Assembly: GCA_963735495.1 (NCBI GenBank)
Contig: CAVTLG010000009.1
Location: 558,001 to 622,000 of the forward strand
Direction: 5' to 3'
Source: CAVTLG01 sp963735495
GTDB taxonomy: Bacteria > Chloroflexota > Ktedonobacteria > Ktedonobacterales > Ktedonobacteraceae
DNA: 64,000 nucleotides
The notes under the pieces were generated by a model. That model did no database searches, was not told the origin of the DNA, and saw only the letters and a program-made list of their open reading frames with translations. Made by a program: the position numbers and the translations under genes. Below are positions 63,696 to 64,000 of the stretch, one piece after another. Each line of letters begins with the position of its first letter. Position 1 is the stretch's first letter.

Positions 63696-64000
63696 ATGAA
63701 CAATCAAGTGTTAGCAAACACGACTTTTTTTGTGCTGGGCATCGTCTGTTTTATTATTGCCATACGTGCGTTTTACGTGTACGTCCTCTCGAAGAGTGAC
63801 GCTTTATTTATCATTGGATTGTCTATGGCCGATATTGGTATATCTGTCATTGTTGGCTATTTGCAGGATATTCATTTGATTTCGTGGAACGCACATTTGT
63901 CCTGGTATATAGGCACAATTCTTGGAGCTTTGTTTCTGGTTTTAGGGTCCTGGGCAAGTTCTTATCAAAGGCTAGCAGCCCTCAAGCGTTGGCTCATTCT
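63696..64000 (+). CDS. Membrane protein, N-terminal part (cut by window end)
   Basis: Starts ATG 63696 and runs off the right edge. The visible ~101 residues contain three hydrophobic helices (TTFFVLGIVCFIIAIRAF, FIIGLSMADIGISVIVGYL, YIGTILGALFLVLGSW), then a basic LAALKRW segment. This looks like the sensory membrane part of a histidine kinase or cyclase (MASE-like), but no catalytic part is in view. Confidence 0.65.
   Translation, partial: MNNQVLANTTFFVLGIVCFIIAIRAFYVYVLSKSDALFIIGLSMADIGISVIVGYLQDIHLISWNAHLSWYIGTILGALFLVLGSWASSYQRLAALKRWLI

Overview
The window looks like chromosomal DNA of a large-genome Chloroflexota bacterium, most likely a Ktedonobacteria member. This is an inference from gene content: a giant BTAD/AAA/TPR regulator, single-pass Ser/Thr kinases with repeat-rich linkers, a CHAT-STAND-TPR protein, an HTH-GAF regulator, secreted carbohydrate-active proteins, and many decayed insertion elements. 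No rRNA, tRNA or CRISPR array was seen. ObgE (40.1-41.4 kb) is the only clear housekeeping gene.

Layout. 0-4.5 kb: BTAD/AAA/TPR regulator and a truncated SDR gene. 4.7-14.2 kb: a GT4 glycosyltransferase, then an island (5907-13886) bounded by two inverted, decayed Tn3-family ends with 38-bp terminal repeats. The island holds a pseudokinase-glycosyltransferase fusion interrupted by an in-frame TGA, a nucleotide-sugar epimerase, a frameshifted GH30-like hydrolase, and IS5 and IS630 remnants. 14.8-25.3 kb: a type III-B (Cmr) CRISPR effector locus. Transcribed leftward are a CARF-HTH protein, cmr1, cmr2 (cas10), cmr3, cmr4, cmr5, cmr6, a Card1/Can2 CARF nuclease and csx15. Divergently transcribed is an AAA-Csx3 protein. 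cmr1 carries a frameshift and cmr5 an in-frame TAG. There is no array, cas6 or cas1/cas2 in the window, so crRNAs must come from elsewhere.

25.5-36.4 kb: DUF72 protein, O-methyltransferase, C39-like membrane protein, an E1 alpha/beta 2-oxoacid dehydrogenase that looks like a frameshifted fusion with a divergent degenerate E1-alpha paralogue, an HTH-GAF regulator, a YihY membrane protein, a broken alpha/beta hydrolase and a truncated ECF sigma factor. 36.4-46.3 kb: twin Ser/Thr kinases, obgE, a CHAT/STAND/TPR protein with a zinc ribbon inside the protease domain, and an SRPBCC protein. 46.6-52.1 kb: TetR regulator with a 38-bp perfect palindrome, RRM RNA-binding protein, a MerR stub with dyads, NAD(P)-binding oxidoreductase, MFS exporter and an IS200/IS605-type TnpB. 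52.3-58.4 kb: pseudokinase-periplasmic-binding fusion, Tat-exported aldose epimerase and a CBM2-expansin protein.

58.4-61.6 kb: a visibly AT-rich four-gene leftward operon encoding a membrane-anchored RecA/KaiC-like protein with a lost Walker A, a P-loop nucleotide kinase-like protein, a NUDIX hydrolase and a PP-loop ATP pyrophosphatase. I cannot match it to a named system, and it is the best candidate for something undescribed. 62-64 kb: an MFS exporter with a tetO-like operator and the start of a membrane protein.

The genes that most clearly work together are the Cmr complex with its cyclic-oligoadenylate module (Cas10 makes the messenger; Card1 and the CARF-HTH protein sense it; Csx3 and perhaps Csx15 remove it) and the 58-61 kb nucleotide-chemistry operon.
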